From positions 62,001 to 126,000 of the forward strand of contig NZ_JBEMAR010000006.1 in the NCBI RefSeq assembly GCF_040274945.1: a stretch of DNA of 64,000 bases. The letters are read 5' to 3'. The notes below the pieces were generated by a model, which saw nothing but the letters and a program-made list of their open reading frames with translations, was not told where the DNA came from and searched no databases. Position 1 is the stretch's first letter. Each line of letters starts with the position of its first letter. This DNA is from Carnobacterium_B sp040274945 (GTDB lineage Bacteria > Bacillota > Bacilli > Lactobacillales > Carnobacteriaceae). A program made the position numbers and the translations under genes. This document shows positions 8,107 through 16,590 of the stretch, one piece after another.

Positions 8107-8856
8107 ATGAGGATGAAATTTGATCCAAGTAATCCTATTATCCAGCTCTGTATGAAAGGGATGGCCCTAGAAGAAAGCGGGAATTTGGATGATGCCATCG
8201 AAGCATTTCTTAAAGCATGGAACCAAACAAGTGATGATTATGAAAGATTTATTGCAGCTTATCATTTAGGATTAAGACAAAATAATGTTAATGATAAGTT
8301 GAAATGGATGGAAAAATCCTTGGCCTTTGCTCTAAAAATTAATGATGATGATGTTAAGAGTGCTTATCCAACTTTATATTTAACTATCGCTAAATGTTAT
8401 GAAGCAATGAATGATACTACAAATGCTAGAAAAAATAGTGAATTGTCTCATTCATATCAAGGTAGACCGACTGACGCTGGTCCTTTTTATCATGGGTCAA
8501 AGGCAGATTTGCAAGTTGGCGATTTGCTAACAGCGGGTAAGGAATCAAATTACGAAAAAGATCTTAAAATGAACCATATCTATTTCACAGCAAATATCAA
8601 TGGTGCGGGACTTGCTGCAGCATTATCAAAAGGCGAAGGAAACGAAAGTGTTTACATCATAGAACCTATCGGTGAATTTGAAAATGACCCTAATGTAACT
8701 GACAAGAAGTTTCCCGGTAACCTAACACGTTCTTATCGCTCACAAGACCCTCTAAAAGTTTTGGGAGAAGTAACAGACTGGGAAAAACTGACTCATTCAG
8801 AACGACAGGAATGGGATGAAAGATTAGCTAAGAATAAAGGGGAAATTATTAACTAA
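8107..8856 (+). CDS. arr: TPR-fused rifampin ADP-ribosyltransferase (Arr)
   Basis: The C-terminal half (about residues 124-225) is an Arr domain: it transfers ADP-ribose from NAD to the 23-hydroxyl of rifamycins and so inactivates them. The hallmark blocks GPFYHGSKADLQVGDLL, IYFTAN, VYIIEPIGEFENDPN and DKKFPGNLTRSYRS are all present. The first 115 residues form a helical, TPR-like domain (ALEESGNLDDAIEAFLKAW; YLTIAKCYEAMNDTTNARK) absent from classical 140-residue Arr proteins. AGGAGG lies nine bases before ATG 8107. A strong terminator follows. It sits directly behind the att-like repeat, in keeping with an acquired resistance gene. Activity on rifampin is inferred from family, not shown. Confidence 0.88.
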   Translation: MRMKFDPSNPIIQLCMKGMALEESGNLDDAIEAFLKAWNQTSDDYERFIAAYHLGLRQNNVNDKLKWMEKSLAFALKINDDDVKSAYPTLYLTIAKCYEAMNDTTNARKNSELSHSYQGRPTDAGPFYHGSKADLQVGDLLTAGKESNYEKDLKMNHIYFTANINGAGLAAALSKGEGNESVYIIEPIGEFENDPNVTDKKFPGNLTRSYRSQDPLKVLGEVTDWEKLTHSERQEWDERLAKNKGEIIN

Positions 8857-8935
8857 AACTAACGACCATAGCAGTGCAACGGATGAGCAGTTATGTTGGC
8901 ATTCACGATTTTTAAACTGTAATGAAAACTAATAA

Positions 8936-8982
8936 AGACGGAGATAAGCCATTGTTAAATGATGGCTTATCTCCGTCTTTTT
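8936..8982 (+). terminator. Terminator after arr
   Basis: GACGGAGATAAGCCAT pairs with ATGGCTTATCTCCGTC (16 bp), followed by TTTTTC. The rest of the 8857-9191 gap shows no gene. Confidence 0.9.
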
Positions 8983-9191
8983 CTGCTGTTATTGATATAA
9001 ATCATTTAGGATTTTAGTACAATAATGCATATATACGGTATAAATATTGAGAATAATTAAAGTAAATTATACTTGTGAACAGAGTTTTGCAGATACCCTA
9101 GAAATATAATTGAGTTTAGTGATAAAATAACAGTCAATTGTAATTATTAAGTATGATATTTTTGATTTACTATTTTAGGGGGAGAAAGAGA

Positions 9192-9842
9192 ATGGGATTT
9201 ATTGTTAATAAATTGGTATTAATTGGATCGTTAGGGTTGGTGCTAGGTGCTTGTTCTGCAGCAACTGACATGGAAGAAAGCTCAAAGAATACAACAGATG
9301 AGGCTGTAGTAGAGACCGTAGAGGCAGTTGAAGAAACTGAAGAAAAAAGTATTGTAGCCGATGAAATGACAACAACTTTTTATCCAGAAGTAACTAGATT
9401 AAGACATCTTACCGAAGAAGACCTGGAGTGGTGCGATATCATTATAACTAGATTAAATGCTATAGATGATTTCTCAGGTGATCGGGAGACTGTATACGAG
9501 ATAGCTGAAGAATACGGAGAAGATCCTGAAGAGTTATATTTTGATTGGTTAGAGATTTGGGATGCAAAAGTGCATGGTGATAATGGGAATTATGCTATTT
9601 TGTCAGAGGCTTATAGTAAATTAACTACTGAGATTATTGAAAAAAACATCGTGGGGGAAAAAATCGAACATTCTAGCAGTAGATCTAGTTTAGATGAGGG
9701 AAATTTAACTACCTTTGTACAGCACGAGCTAGACGTAGATGGAGAACTTTATGAAGTTGCTTACGTAATTGAACACAGAGATGATTATAAAATTGCGGAA
9801 ATAATTGAGTTTAGTGTTAATGGAGAAAAGATAGATTTATAG
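9192..9842 (+). CDS. Uncharacterised lipoprotein
   Basis: A 216-residue secreted protein with a lipoprotein signal peptide: charged start, hydrophobic stretch VLIGSLGLVLG and lipobox LGAC, giving a lipidated Cys at about residue 21. A Glu/Thr-rich linker (EAVVETVEAVEETEEK) follows, then an acidic domain I do not recognise. GGGGGAGA precedes ATG 9192. It is a single gene with no obvious operon partner. An outer-face membrane anchor is clear; function cannot be given. Confidence 0.75.
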   Translation: MGFIVNKLVLIGSLGLVLGACSAATDMEESSKNTTDEAVVETVEAVEETEEKSIVADEMTTTFYPEVTRLRHLTEEDLEWCDIIITRLNAIDDFSGDRETVYEIAEEYGEDPEELYFDWLEIWDAKVHGDNGNYAILSEAYSKLTTEIIEKNIVGEKIEHSSSRSSLDEGNLTTFVQHELDVDGELYEVAYVIEHRDDYKIAEIIEFSVNGEKIDL

Positions 9843-9990
9843 ATAGAGTATGTTTAGTTATGTTCGTTGTAGCTGTTTTAATGCATCAATAAGAATTTTA
9901 GTATAAGTAAATGAAAAGGCTAAAATTTGGGCAAAATGGTGCTTGCGTAGTATGATGAAGTTATGAATAAATATTATGAGGAGTGTTAAA

Positions 9991-10746
9991 ATGTCAGAAT
10001 ATAAATTACCAAAAGTGTGGCAGTGGGAAGAAGAGAATTCAAAAAAAGGTGGCAATCGTCCAACAGCTGGTAGTCGTTTTGAACAAAAATTACCAGTCGG
10101 AGAGGCACCGTTTCAACTTTATTCATTAGGAACACCGAATGGCATTAAAGTCACGATCATGTTCGAAGAGCTAAAAGAGTTGGGTGTAGAAGGCGCAGAT
10201 TATGATTTGTATACTATCAATATTGGCGAAGGCGACCAATTTGGTTCAGATTTTGTTGAAATCAATCCTAATTCTAAAATTCCAGCCCTTGTTGACCAAA
10301 GTCAAAGTCCTCGATTAAATATTTTTGAATCAGGTTCCATTCTTCTTTACTTAGCGGAGAAATTTAACCAACTGATTCCGAAAGATATTCACGGTCGGAC
10401 TGAAACCCTTAATTGGTTATTCTGGCAAATGGGAGCAGGTCCTTATGCTCCAGAGCCTATGGAATACCCGATTGATCGCTTCACGATGGAAACGAAACGT
10501 CAGTTAGATTTACTTGATAAAACCTTAGCAAACCGACCTTATATAGCTGGTGATACCTATACTATCGCAGATATTGCTATATGGTCTTGGTACGGCCGTT
10601 TAGCTTTAGGAAAATTATATGAAGGATCATATGAATTTTTGAATCTAGATGAATATACCCATCTCTTAGAATGGTCTCAGCGCATTGCAGAACGACCAGG
10701 TGTTCAAAAAGGTTTGGCAGCAGAGTCTCAATCAATTAAAGAATAG
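9991..10746 (+). CDS. Glutathione S-transferase, YghU/YfcG type
   Basis: A 251-residue GST of the Nu class (YghU-like), known in E. coli as a disulfide-bond reductase using glutathione. The N-terminal thioredoxin fold contains YSLGTPNGIKVTIMFEEL with the characteristic TPNG, and NPNSKIPALVD; the substrate loop ESGSILLYLAEKF binds the gamma-Glu moiety. The C-terminal helical domain includes the conserved YTIADIAIWSW N-capping box. ATG 9991 follows GAGGAGTG; an ATG five codons earlier is closer to the site and less likely. Low-GC lactic bacteria often import glutathione, so the enzyme need not be paired with synthesis genes. Confidence 0.88.
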   Translation: MSEYKLPKVWQWEEENSKKGGNRPTAGSRFEQKLPVGEAPFQLYSLGTPNGIKVTIMFEELKELGVEGADYDLYTINIGEGDQFGSDFVEINPNSKIPALVDQSQSPRLNIFESGSILLYLAEKFNQLIPKDIHGRTETLNWLFWQMGAGPYAPEPMEYPIDRFTMETKRQLDLLDKTLANRPYIAGDTYTIADIAIWSWYGRLALGKLYEGSYEFLNLDEYTHLLEWSQRIAERPGVQKGLAAESQSIKE

Positions 10747-10940
10747 TTTGTATCATATTTTATTACTTTAGGGTTTTAACAATCTATTTTGATTAAAAAG
10801 AAATAGACAATCAGCACTGTATTATAATAAACAAGACAACAATAAATTATCACCAATACTAGGATTCTCTATAAATACCTTGCAAAAATAATTTATTATA
10901 GGTAGATTTAAGTTACACTTGAGGTATGTAATAGATAAAA

Positions 10941-11684
10941 ATGTTTATGATAGTAGGGTTTGTATTGAGAAAAAAAGCACTAAATATTCAGTTAACGAGT
11001 TGGATTTTCCTCTTAACTGCAACTGCAGGATTTATGAACGTTGTAACGATTATTTTATTTTCAGCTACTAGCTCCCATCATACGGGGAGTTTATCAAACA
11101 GTATGATTCATTTAGTAAAAGGGGATTTCGAGGGTTTTATTCGTTTGATAATCGTTATACTAGCCTTTTTCTTAGGAACGATGTTGAGTGGATTCCTATT
11201 TCCAGAACAGGTCTTTAAATTGAAACGTCGGTATGGTTATATTCAAATCTTATCCGGTTTAGCGATTTTAGCGGGAAGCATTATGCTTAAGGATCCTTGG
11301 TGGCGTTTGCTAGAGACAACCCTGATTTTAGGTCTGCAAAATGGTATGTTTGTCTATTATAAAGGGATGATTGTTCGTACGACACATATGTCTGGAAACC
11401 TAACTGATGCTGGTTTGGCTTTAGGTAGAAGTTTAGCAGGACGAAAATCCGAGTTATGGAAGGCCCGTTTCCAACTACTGAATCTCAGCTTCTTTCTATT
11501 AGGTAGCATAGTTGGTGCCGGCTTATTGCTATATACTAACGTTGATATTTGGCTTGTAGCAAGTAGCTTATACCTCTTTCTTGGTCTCTTATATTTCTCA
11601 TTGTATCATCACGTCAATTACGTAAAATCAACCCATGATGAATTTGAAATAAACGGAAAAAACTTATTTGATTATTTAAAATAG
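10941..11684 (+). CDS. DUF1275 (YoaK) family membrane protein
   Basis: A 247-residue integral membrane protein of the DUF1275/YoaK family, function unknown. Six to seven hydrophobic helices are visible, with the family motifs TATAGFMNVVTI near the N-terminus, SSHHTGSLSNSMIHL, LGLQNGMFV and RTTHMSGNLTDAGLALGR in the second half. The start is uncertain: ATG 10941 and ATG 10947 both lack a strong ribosome binding site, and the nearest purine-rich stretch is TGAGG at about 10920. It is monocistronic, with a bidirectional terminator shared with the convergent fabV. Confidence 0.85.
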   Translation: MFMIVGFVLRKKALNIQLTSWIFLLTATAGFMNVVTIILFSATSSHHTGSLSNSMIHLVKGDFEGFIRLIIVILAFFLGTMLSGFLFPEQVFKLKRRYGYIQILSGLAILAGSIMLKDPWWRLLETTLILGLQNGMFVYYKGMIVRTTHMSGNLTDAGLALGRSLAGRKSELWKARFQLLNLSFFLLGSIVGAGLLLYTNVDIWLVASSLYLFLGLLYFSLYHHVNYVKSTHDEFEINGKNLFDYLK

Positions 11685-11770
11685 ACTTAGATTGGATTGT
11701 CTACACTAAACTGTACAAAATTTATATGGCCAACGATCTGAAGTCAAAAAGACTCTTGTAATCCATCCAA

Positions 11771-11812
11771 ACAAAGAACCCCTCGCATTTTACTGTGAGG
11801 GGGTTCTTTGTT
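11771..11812. terminator. Bidirectional terminator between DUF1275 gene and fabV
   Basis: ACAAAGAACCCC-TC pairs with GAGGGGGTTCTTTGT, with T runs on both sides. Confidence 0.85.
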
Positions 11813-11833
11813 TATTTATAGAGTCACAACTGC

Positions 11834-13030
11834 TTAATAGTGTAGTGCTTTTAATTCTTCTATAGTAACATCTTGATCAACATAGCCATCAACCATAAAG
11901 CCACTTAAATTTGAAAATTCTTTATAAAAGATGTCGTAAGCTGTCAGATTAGAATTGAAATTATCTTCATTTAATTTTAGGATAAGTTCCTTCGTTTTAG
12001 CCTGAGTGTCGCTGTCAAGTTCCCAGTTATCAGGTCTAAGACGGCCCACTTCATCGTATTCAGGCTTGTTGCCATAAATCATTTCTCTATAAATGCGGTC
12101 TTGATGCATAATTGGTGTTTCATGGGTGCCTTTATCTGCCATCACTTTGTAAAGACCGATGCAATACACCGGGAAAAAAGGAATAACTGAACTTGCTTTA
12201 GTCGTAACTGCAGTAGCGACTACAATCTGAGCTTTGCCGTTTATGTCAGCTAGTAACTCATTAATATTGTTTGTCTTTTCATCACAATCCGCTTTAGCGA
12301 GACCAAGAGTACCCCCACCATAGTAATCATGATTCAATTCAGTTCCTAAATAAGAATAATTTGTTGTTAGAACTCCATCCGTCAAAACATCTGCTTCTTT
12401 TAGTGCTTTCATCCATAGTTCCCAGTCTTCGCCACCCATTACTTTCACTGTACTAGCGATTTCTTGATCAGTTGCGGGGTCTAGTGTTTCTGTGTAATAA
12501 CTTTGATTTTGCATATTAATATTAGGTCCAACCACGGGCTCTCCAATGGCTTTAATCGAAGAAGTATATGTTTCTCCAGTAGTAGGATCTGTTCTTCGAC
12601 CACTTGCCAGACTGTAAACGACTAAGTCTACTTTACCGCCAAATTCGTTCTTTATATAATCGATGACTTCTTGCTTGCTTTCGTGGCTGAAGGCGTCTTG
12701 AACAAAGTTTTTAGCAATCAGACCTTCTTTTTCAGCGGCTTCTCGAAAAGCAATATTATTGTACCAGCCAGCTGTACCTAAATTCTTTTCGTTCTTTGGA
12801 CCCTTTTCAAAAGAAACGCCAATTGTATCTGCTCCAGTACCGAAAGCTAAGCTGATTCGGGTAGCTAAGCCGTAGCTTGATGATGCGCCAATGATCAATA
12901 CTTTTTTTGGACCTTCATAAGTTCCTTTGCCTTTTACATAGTCAATTTGATTCAATACTTCCTGTTTGCATCCAAGTGGATTTATACCTAAAGCTACATT
13001 TCCACGAATATTTTGTTTGAATTCCATCAT
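11834..13030 (-). CDS. fabV: Enoyl-[acyl-carrier-protein] reductase FabV
   Basis: FabV/TER reduces trans-2-enoyl-ACP or enoyl-CoA with NADH, the last step of each fatty-acid elongation round. The 398-residue length is typical. The nucleotide site IIGASSSYGLATRISLAFG is at about residues 45-63, and the catalytic Tyr-X8-Lys lies within DYYGGGTLGLAKAD at about residue 235. The C-terminal GFMVDGYVDQDVTIEEL matches the family. GGAGG precedes the paired ATG start. FabV enzymes are typically insensitive to triclosan. Most lactic acid bacteria use FabK or FabI from a fab cluster, so an isolated fabV is notable. Confidence 0.95.
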   Translation of the reverse strand: MMEFKQNIRGNVALGINPLGCKQEVLNQIDYVKGKGTYEGPKKVLIIGASSSYGLATRISLAFGTGADTIGVSFEKGPKNEKNLGTAGWYNNIAFREAAEKEGLIAKNFVQDAFSHESKQEVIDYIKNEFGGKVDLVVYSLASGRRTDPTTGETYTSSIKAIGEPVVGPNINMQNQSYYTETLDPATDQEIASTVKVMGGEDWELWMKALKEADVLTDGVLTTNYSYLGTELNHDYYGGGTLGLAKADCDEKTNNINELLADINGKAQIVVATAVTTKASSVIPFFPVYCIGLYKVMADKGTHETPIMHQDRIYREMIYGNKPEYDEVGRLRPDNWELDSDTQAKTKELILKLNEDNFNSNLTAYDIFYKEFSNLSGFMVDGYVDQDVTIEELKALHY

Positions 13031-13315
13031 GATTAATTTTCCTCCATTAAATCGTTATAAGAATATAATATCAGAAAAAGCTTCTTATGAGAAATTACTT
13101 ATCAAAATTTCACATCAAAGTTACGTACCTGTGTTCATCACTCAATAGGAAAAATGGAATGGTTGTATAGTATTACTAAAAATAAAAAAGATTTGGTAGT
13201 AAGGTAGTGATTATGGTAACTACTTGATAAATGTAAGTTTCTGGTATAATTAATAATATATTAAAAAGTACTTTTCAACTATGGATACTAAAATTTAAAT
13301 TGAGGAGACAGAATT

Positions 13316-14017
13316 ATGGACATTAATCTCGTAAAAGCATTTTCTGATAATTATATTTGGATTATTGAAGAAGGTACAGAGGCAGTGGTAGTCGATCCAG
13401 GAGAAGCTGAACAAGTAATGGACTACTTAGAGGAAAAGCAGCTACAGTTAAACTCCATCCTTTTAACGCATAATCACGACGACCATATCGGAGGAGTTCA
13501 GCAAATTTCAGCAAAATACCCAGATGCCTCAATTTATGGGCCGAAAGAAACAGAGGACATAGCAGACCATATCGTAGTGGACGGAGACTCCTTTAATTTG
13601 TTAGGAAAAAATGTCCAAGTATTAAAAACGGGCGGACACACCGAGGGACATATCAGCTTCTTAATGGATAATGTTCTCTTTTGCGGGGATGCTTTATTCT
13701 CAGCAGGCTGTGGCCGAGTTTTTACAAAAGATTATCAAGCTCAATATGATGCCTTACAGAAATTCAAACAATTAGACGATGAGGTACAAGTATATGCCGC
13801 ACATGAATATACGCAAACCAATTTACGTTTTGCGCATTCTATGCAGCCATCGAACACAGCCATTTCTGAAGCCTTAAACCAAGTCAATGAAATGCGCGCA
13901 AAAGGAAAACCAACTTTACCTACAACAATTGGTAAAGAGAAAAAAATCAATCTGTTTCTGCAAGCAGAGAAGATGGAGGACTTTAAAGAGTTGCGTGATG
14001 CTCGTGATGAGTTTTAG
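13316..14017 (+). CDS. gloB: Hydroxyacylglutathione hydrolase-like protein (glyoxalase II)
   Basis: A 233-residue metallo-beta-lactamase-fold hydrolase that would cleave S-D-lactoylglutathione. The binuclear metal motif THNHDDHIGG is at about residues 55-64, with further ligands in TGGHTEGHISF, FCGDALFSAGCGRV and the substrate-binding AAHEYTQTNLRFA. That last block and the C-terminal helical region are specific to true GloB rather than generic MBL proteins. GAGGAG lies nine bases before ATG 13316. Together with the VOC gene at 7.4 kb and the GST at 10 kb it suggests a glutathione-dependent methylglyoxal detoxification route. Confidence 0.92.
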   Translation: MDINLVKAFSDNYIWIIEEGTEAVVVDPGEAEQVMDYLEEKQLQLNSILLTHNHDDHIGGVQQISAKYPDASIYGPKETEDIADHIVVDGDSFNLLGKNVQVLKTGGHTEGHISFLMDNVLFCGDALFSAGCGRVFTKDYQAQYDALQKFKQLDDEVQVYAAHEYTQTNLRFAHSMQPSNTAISEALNQVNEMRAKGKPTLPTTIGKEKKINLFLQAEKMEDFKELRDARDEF

Positions 14018-14078
14018 GTATTCTTTCAAATCCTGACACTAATTTTTTACTAAATTAAGTAAGGAGATACAAACAATT

Positions 14079-14786
14079 ATGAATTTTGAAACAGTTATGC
14101 AGGAGCTTGAAGACTTAAGTAAGCCAAGAATGAAGAAAATATATCTGTCCAATGGTGCACAAGAGCCGCTTTTTGGTGTAACTACGGGTGAAATGAAACC
14201 TATGTCAAAGAAGATAAAAAAAAATCAACCTTTAGCGGAAGAGCTTTATGCTACAGGTAATTATGATGCTATGTATTTTGCTGGTGTTATTTCGGACCCC
14301 AAAATTATGACGGAGTCTGATTTTGATCGCTGGATGGATGCAGCTTATTTCTATATGTTGTCTGATTTTGTGGTAGCTGTAACATTATCTGAATCAGATA
14401 TTGCACAAGACGTTGCGGATAAATGGATCGCAAGTGGTCAAGAATTGAGAATGTCTGCGGGCTGGAGTTGTTATTGTTGGCTTTTAGGAAATCGTTCAGA
14501 CAATGAATTTTCTGAAGGCAAGATCTCTGACATGCTTGATCATGTAAAAAAGACGATTCATGATGCGCCGGAACGCACGAAAGCGTCCATGAACAATTTC
14601 CTATCCACGGTTGGGATTTCATTTTCTCCTTTACATGAAAAGGCACTTGAGACAGCAATGGAAGTAGGTACAGTAGAAGTCAAACGTGAAAACAAAAAAA
14701 ACAGTACCTTAAATGCTTATGAGAGTATTCAAAAACAAGTAGAAAAAGGAAGAATAGGCTTTAAACGTAAATATGTAAGGTGTTAA
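14079..14786 (+). CDS. DNA alkylation repair protein (AlkD-like)
   Basis: A 235-residue all-helical protein of the AlkC/AlkD HEAT-repeat DNA glycosylase superfamily, which removes alkylated bases such as 3-methyladenine. Typical blocks are FGVTTGEMKPMSKKIKKNQPLAEELYATGNYDAM near the N-terminus (quoted here only as a region, about residues 32-66) and WMDAAYFYMLSDFVV. The catalytic Asp of AlkD is not confidently placed, so it may belong to a related branch. AAGGAG precedes ATG 14079. It is followed 29 bases later by a hydrolase gene with its own ribosome binding site, so the two are probably co-transcribed. Confidence 0.8.
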   Translation: MNFETVMQELEDLSKPRMKKIYLSNGAQEPLFGVTTGEMKPMSKKIKKNQPLAEELYATGNYDAMYFAGVISDPKIMTESDFDRWMDAAYFYMLSDFVVAVTLSESDIAQDVADKWIASGQELRMSAGWSCYCWLLGNRSDNEFSEGKISDMLDHVKKTIHDAPERTKASMNNFLSTVGISFSPLHEKALETAMEVGTVEVKRENKKNSTLNAYESIQKQVEKGRIGFKRKYVRC

Positions 14787-14815
14787 GATTAGCTTCACAC
14801 AGGAGGTTCTAAGAT

Positions 14816-15676
14816 ATGGGAATACAAGAGCATAAGTATATTGAGACGAATGGAATCAAGCTGCATGTTGTTCAACAAGGACCTGAAAATGGACAGTTAG
14901 TGATTTTACTGCATGGGTTTCCTGAATTTTGGTATGGTTGGAGCAATCAGATGTCTGAACTGGCAAATAAAGGGTTTAGAGTATGGGCTCCAGATCAAAG
15001 AGGCTATAATCTTAGCGATAAACCTAAAAAAGTAAGTGATTACCGAACGGATCATTTAGCTGCAGATGTTGCTGGTTTAATTAAAGCTTCCGGTAAAGAA
15101 AAAGTAATTTTAGTAGGTCATGACTGGGGTGGAATCGTGGCTTGGAGAGTAGCAAGAGAATATCCTGAGTTATTGCATAAGTTGGTTATTCTTAACGCTC
15201 CACACGAAATGGCTATGAGTAACCAACTCTTAACACACCCGTTACAAATTCTAAAAAGTTCGTATATTGCTTTCTTTCAATTGCGAGGATTGCCGGAAAA
15301 AATATTTGGCATGTCTAATTGGAAAGTTGTGGAGAAGACATTAGTGGCCAGCAGCCGAAAAGGAACCTTCAGTGAAGAAGACTTACAAAAATATCGAACT
15401 GCGTGGTCTCAGCCAGGTGCTATGCGTTCAATGATCAATTGGTACCGTGCTTTGGTATCCAACTATACTAGTTCAGATGTTCCATCTCCAGTGATTGTCC
15501 CAACGTTCTTGATCTGGGGAGCTAAAGATCAATTTTTAGGTCCTGAATTGGCCAGTAAAAGTCTTGAATTCTGTGAAAATGGCCGAGGAGTATTGCTTGG
15601 TGAAGCTACTCACTGGGTGCACCATGAAGAACCTGAACGTGTTAATAAACTGATTGGTGAATTTATTATGGAATAA
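14816..15676 (+). CDS. Alpha/beta hydrolase, epoxide-hydrolase type
   Basis: A 286-residue alpha/beta-hydrolase. The oxyanion motif HGFPEFWYGW (about residues 38-47) and the nucleophile elbow VGHDWGG (nucleophile Asp at about residue 103) are those of soluble epoxide hydrolases/haloalkane dehalogenases. The acid is probably the Asp in WGAKDQF, and the His lies in EATHWVHHEEP. CACAGGAGG lies nine bases before ATG 14816. The Asp nucleophile plus HGFPE favours epoxide hydrolase, but the substrate is unknown. Probably co-transcribed with the AlkD-like gene. Confidence 0.85.
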   Translation: MGIQEHKYIETNGIKLHVVQQGPENGQLVILLHGFPEFWYGWSNQMSELANKGFRVWAPDQRGYNLSDKPKKVSDYRTDHLAADVAGLIKASGKEKVILVGHDWGGIVAWRVAREYPELLHKLVILNAPHEMAMSNQLLTHPLQILKSSYIAFFQLRGLPEKIFGMSNWKVVEKTLVASSRKGTFSEEDLQKYRTAWSQPGAMRSMINWYRALVSNYTSSDVPSPVIVPTFLIWGAKDQFLGPELASKSLEFCENGRGVLLGEATHWVHHEEPERVNKLIGEFIME

Positions 15677-15736
15677 AGATGTTGTCATCCGATTTAGTGT
15701 AATTACGAATAGTTACTATCTTGATTGATGAACACA

Positions 15737-15780
15737 AAAAAACAGCCTATCCGATTGTAAACCGGATAGGCTGTTTTTTT
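15737..15780. terminator. Bidirectional terminator
   Basis: AACAGCCTATCCG pairs with CGGATAGGCTGTT, with A and T runs on either side, between convergent genes. Confidence 0.9.
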
Positions 15781-15793
15781 AATAATAATTAGT

Positions 15794-16393
15794 TTATTTT
15801 TTTACTTCGCCAAGTGGCATAATTGTTTTTCCATAAAGTTCATTTAAAACTTGTGCCATTGCAGCATAAATTGCTGAGAATCCACAAATGATTCCTTCAT
15901 AACCAGCAATTGTTAAAATAAGTGCAGAGCCTGTAAAATGACCTAAAGATAATAAAAGGAATAAAAGTGCTAATGATCCAAAAACAACTTGTAAAGCTTT
16001 GCTGATTCTAAGTGTTCCAATAAACATAGCAAATGTAAAGATAGCCCACATGAATAAGTAAGCTGCCATAGATAGACTAGAAGGAGCTTCGCCTAGACCC
16101 ATAGTAGGTAAAATATTTATTGCAATCAATGATAGCCAAAAGAATCCATATGATGTAAATGCTGTAGCACCAAAAGTATTATCCTTTTTCCATTCCATAA
16201 TTCCTGCAATAACTTGTGCAAATCCGCCATAAAAAATTCCCATTGCAAAAATCATTGAATCCATTGGGAAAAATCCAGCATTATGAAGATTTAACAATAC
16301 GGTAGTCATTCCGAAACCCAGAAGTCCAAGTGGAGCAGGGTTTGAAGTTATTTCCTTAAAGGTAACTGTTTTACCTAATTTATCTTTATCCAT
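15794..16393 (-). CDS. satP: GPR1/FUN34/YaaH-family acetate/succinate transporter
   Basis: A 199-residue membrane protein of the acetate uptake transporter family (AceTr; SatP/YaaH in E. coli), which moves acetate and succinate. The family signature NPAPLGLLGFGMTT is at about residues 17-30, followed by six hydrophobic helices, with the conserved FYGGFAQVIAG and SYGFFWLS. GGAGA precedes the ATG. It is a single gene between terminators. Substrate choice among small monocarboxylates is by family only. Confidence 0.88.
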   Translation of the reverse strand: MDKDKLGKTVTFKEITSNPAPLGLLGFGMTTVLLNLHNAGFFPMDSMIFAMGIFYGGFAQVIAGIMEWKKDNTFGATAFTSYGFFWLSLIAINILPTMGLGEAPSSLSMAAYLFMWAIFTFAMFIGTLRISKALQVVFGSLALLFLLLSLGHFTGSALILTIAGYEGIICGFSAIYAAMAQVLNELYGKTIMPLGEVKK

Positions 16394-16525
16394 TTTGTAA
16401 ATCTCCTCTAAATATATAGTCGTGAAAATTCACGCGATTCTTATTATACAGAAGGTGGTCTATACAAGTCAAATAAAAGTCTGAATTAAATAATTTGAAG
16501 CTATTAATCGTATTTTTATACAAAG

Positions 16526-16553
16526 AAACCCCTAAAAATTAGATTTTTAGGGG
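16526..16553 (-). terminator. Terminator after the F420-ligase-like gene
   Basis: CCCCTAAAAAT pairs with ATTTTTAGGGG, followed on the minus strand by TTTCTTTG. Confidence 0.75.
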
Positions 16554-16590
16554 ATGACTTATTTTGAAATACGTCTTTTTTATATTAAAC

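Noticed and set aside
9903..9914. ATAAGTAAATGA as a third SCC-like junction downstream of arr.
   Set aside because: Only 12 bases match and the CCGTA part of the repeat is missing; noted only as weak support.
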